NCBI GenBank assembly: GCA_009760855.2
Contig: WPIO01000014.1
Coordinates: forward strand, 3,962,501 to 4,026,500
From: Cristatella mucedo
Lineage: Eukaryota > Bryozoa > Phylactolaemata > Cristatellidae
Reading direction: 5' to 3'
DNA length: 64,000 nt
Position numbers and translations under genes: made by a program. Below are positions 63,827-64,000 of this stretch, piece by piece. The notes beneath the pieces are model-generated. The model was not told the origin of the DNA and made no database searches. It was given only the letters and a program-made list of their open reading frames with translations. The number at the start of each line of letters is the position of its first letter. Position 1 is the stretch's first letter.

Positions 63827-64000
63827 CAGCAGTGGCTTGCGTGGCGTCATCGAGCCTTGCCTGTACGAGCTCGACACGACGAGCACGTCGTCAGCGTCGT
63901 CGATGCCGTTAAACGAGCTCCTCTGCGGAGCAGCGAAGCCCTCTGCTCCTGCACTGCCTCGACTGAGAGCACTCGAGTTGCTGCACAGGCTTGCCGAGCT
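63827..64000 (-). CDS. Possible further upstream exon at right edge
   Basis: Two minus-strand frames are open from the window edge. One reads SSFNGIDDADDVLVVSSSYR and looks protein-like but offers no donor in the needed phase. The other ends at a GC-type donor (acag|gcaagg) in phase 1, matching the next exon, but its residues look less natural. Coding here is plausible, not established. Confidence 0.25.

Overview
The window is animal (metazoan) nuclear DNA from what looks like an invertebrate. The genes are split into many short exons with GT-AG introns of about 0.1 to 9 kb. Introns and intergenic DNA are full of L2/CR1-type LINEs, tRNA-derived SINEs, Tc1 and hAT DNA-transposon remnants, and long (GA)n, (TG)n and (AT)n microsatellites. 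I cannot name the species from sequence alone. An invertebrate fits the Topo II and calcium-channel beta proteins and the repeat families; a lophotrochozoan or flatworm is only a guess.

Layout. (1) 366-23646, minus strand: DNA topoisomerase II. Twenty exons were assembled by hand with matching splice phases, from a 12-codon first exon to the start of the C-terminal domain; the last exon or exons lie left of the window. (2) 23.65-34.3 kb: repeat-rich intergenic DNA holding a TA-flanked inverted-repeat transposon with a 133-residue ORF, a SPIN-like hAT MITE inserted in a LINE tail, and a 1.2-kb LINE copy. (3) 34307-52798, plus strand: voltage-gated calcium channel beta subunit (SH3, HOOK, guanylate-kinase-like core, long Ala/Pro/Arg-rich tail), ten exons, with an 8.8-kb intron before the last one. 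(4) 56342-61229, plus strand: an unnamed type I membrane protein with a signal peptide, a six-cysteine region resembling the chitin-binding peritrophin-A (CBM14) fold, one membrane segment and a Ser/Asn-rich tail; five exons in consistent phase. (5) 62877-63652 and probably on to the right edge, minus strand: the 3' end of an unrecognised gene, tail-to-tail with gene 4.

The four genes show no functional link. Topo II is a housekeeping nuclear enzyme, the beta subunit is a membrane-channel accessory protein, and the other two are uncharacterised. Base composition is patchy. GC-rich, CpG-rich blocks lie at about 23.3-24.0 kb (Topo II 5' end), 52.0-53.3 kb (last beta-subunit exon and 3' flank) and 55.5-58.3 kb (promoter, exon 1 and exon 2 of the membrane-protein gene).

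The most interesting non-genic signals are the SPIN-like MITE, two foldback structures (one built from inverted Tc1 halves), a SINE family that shares the 3' tail of the resident LINE, microsatellites that appear to have grown out of LINE sequence, and three strong hairpins near or within genes.
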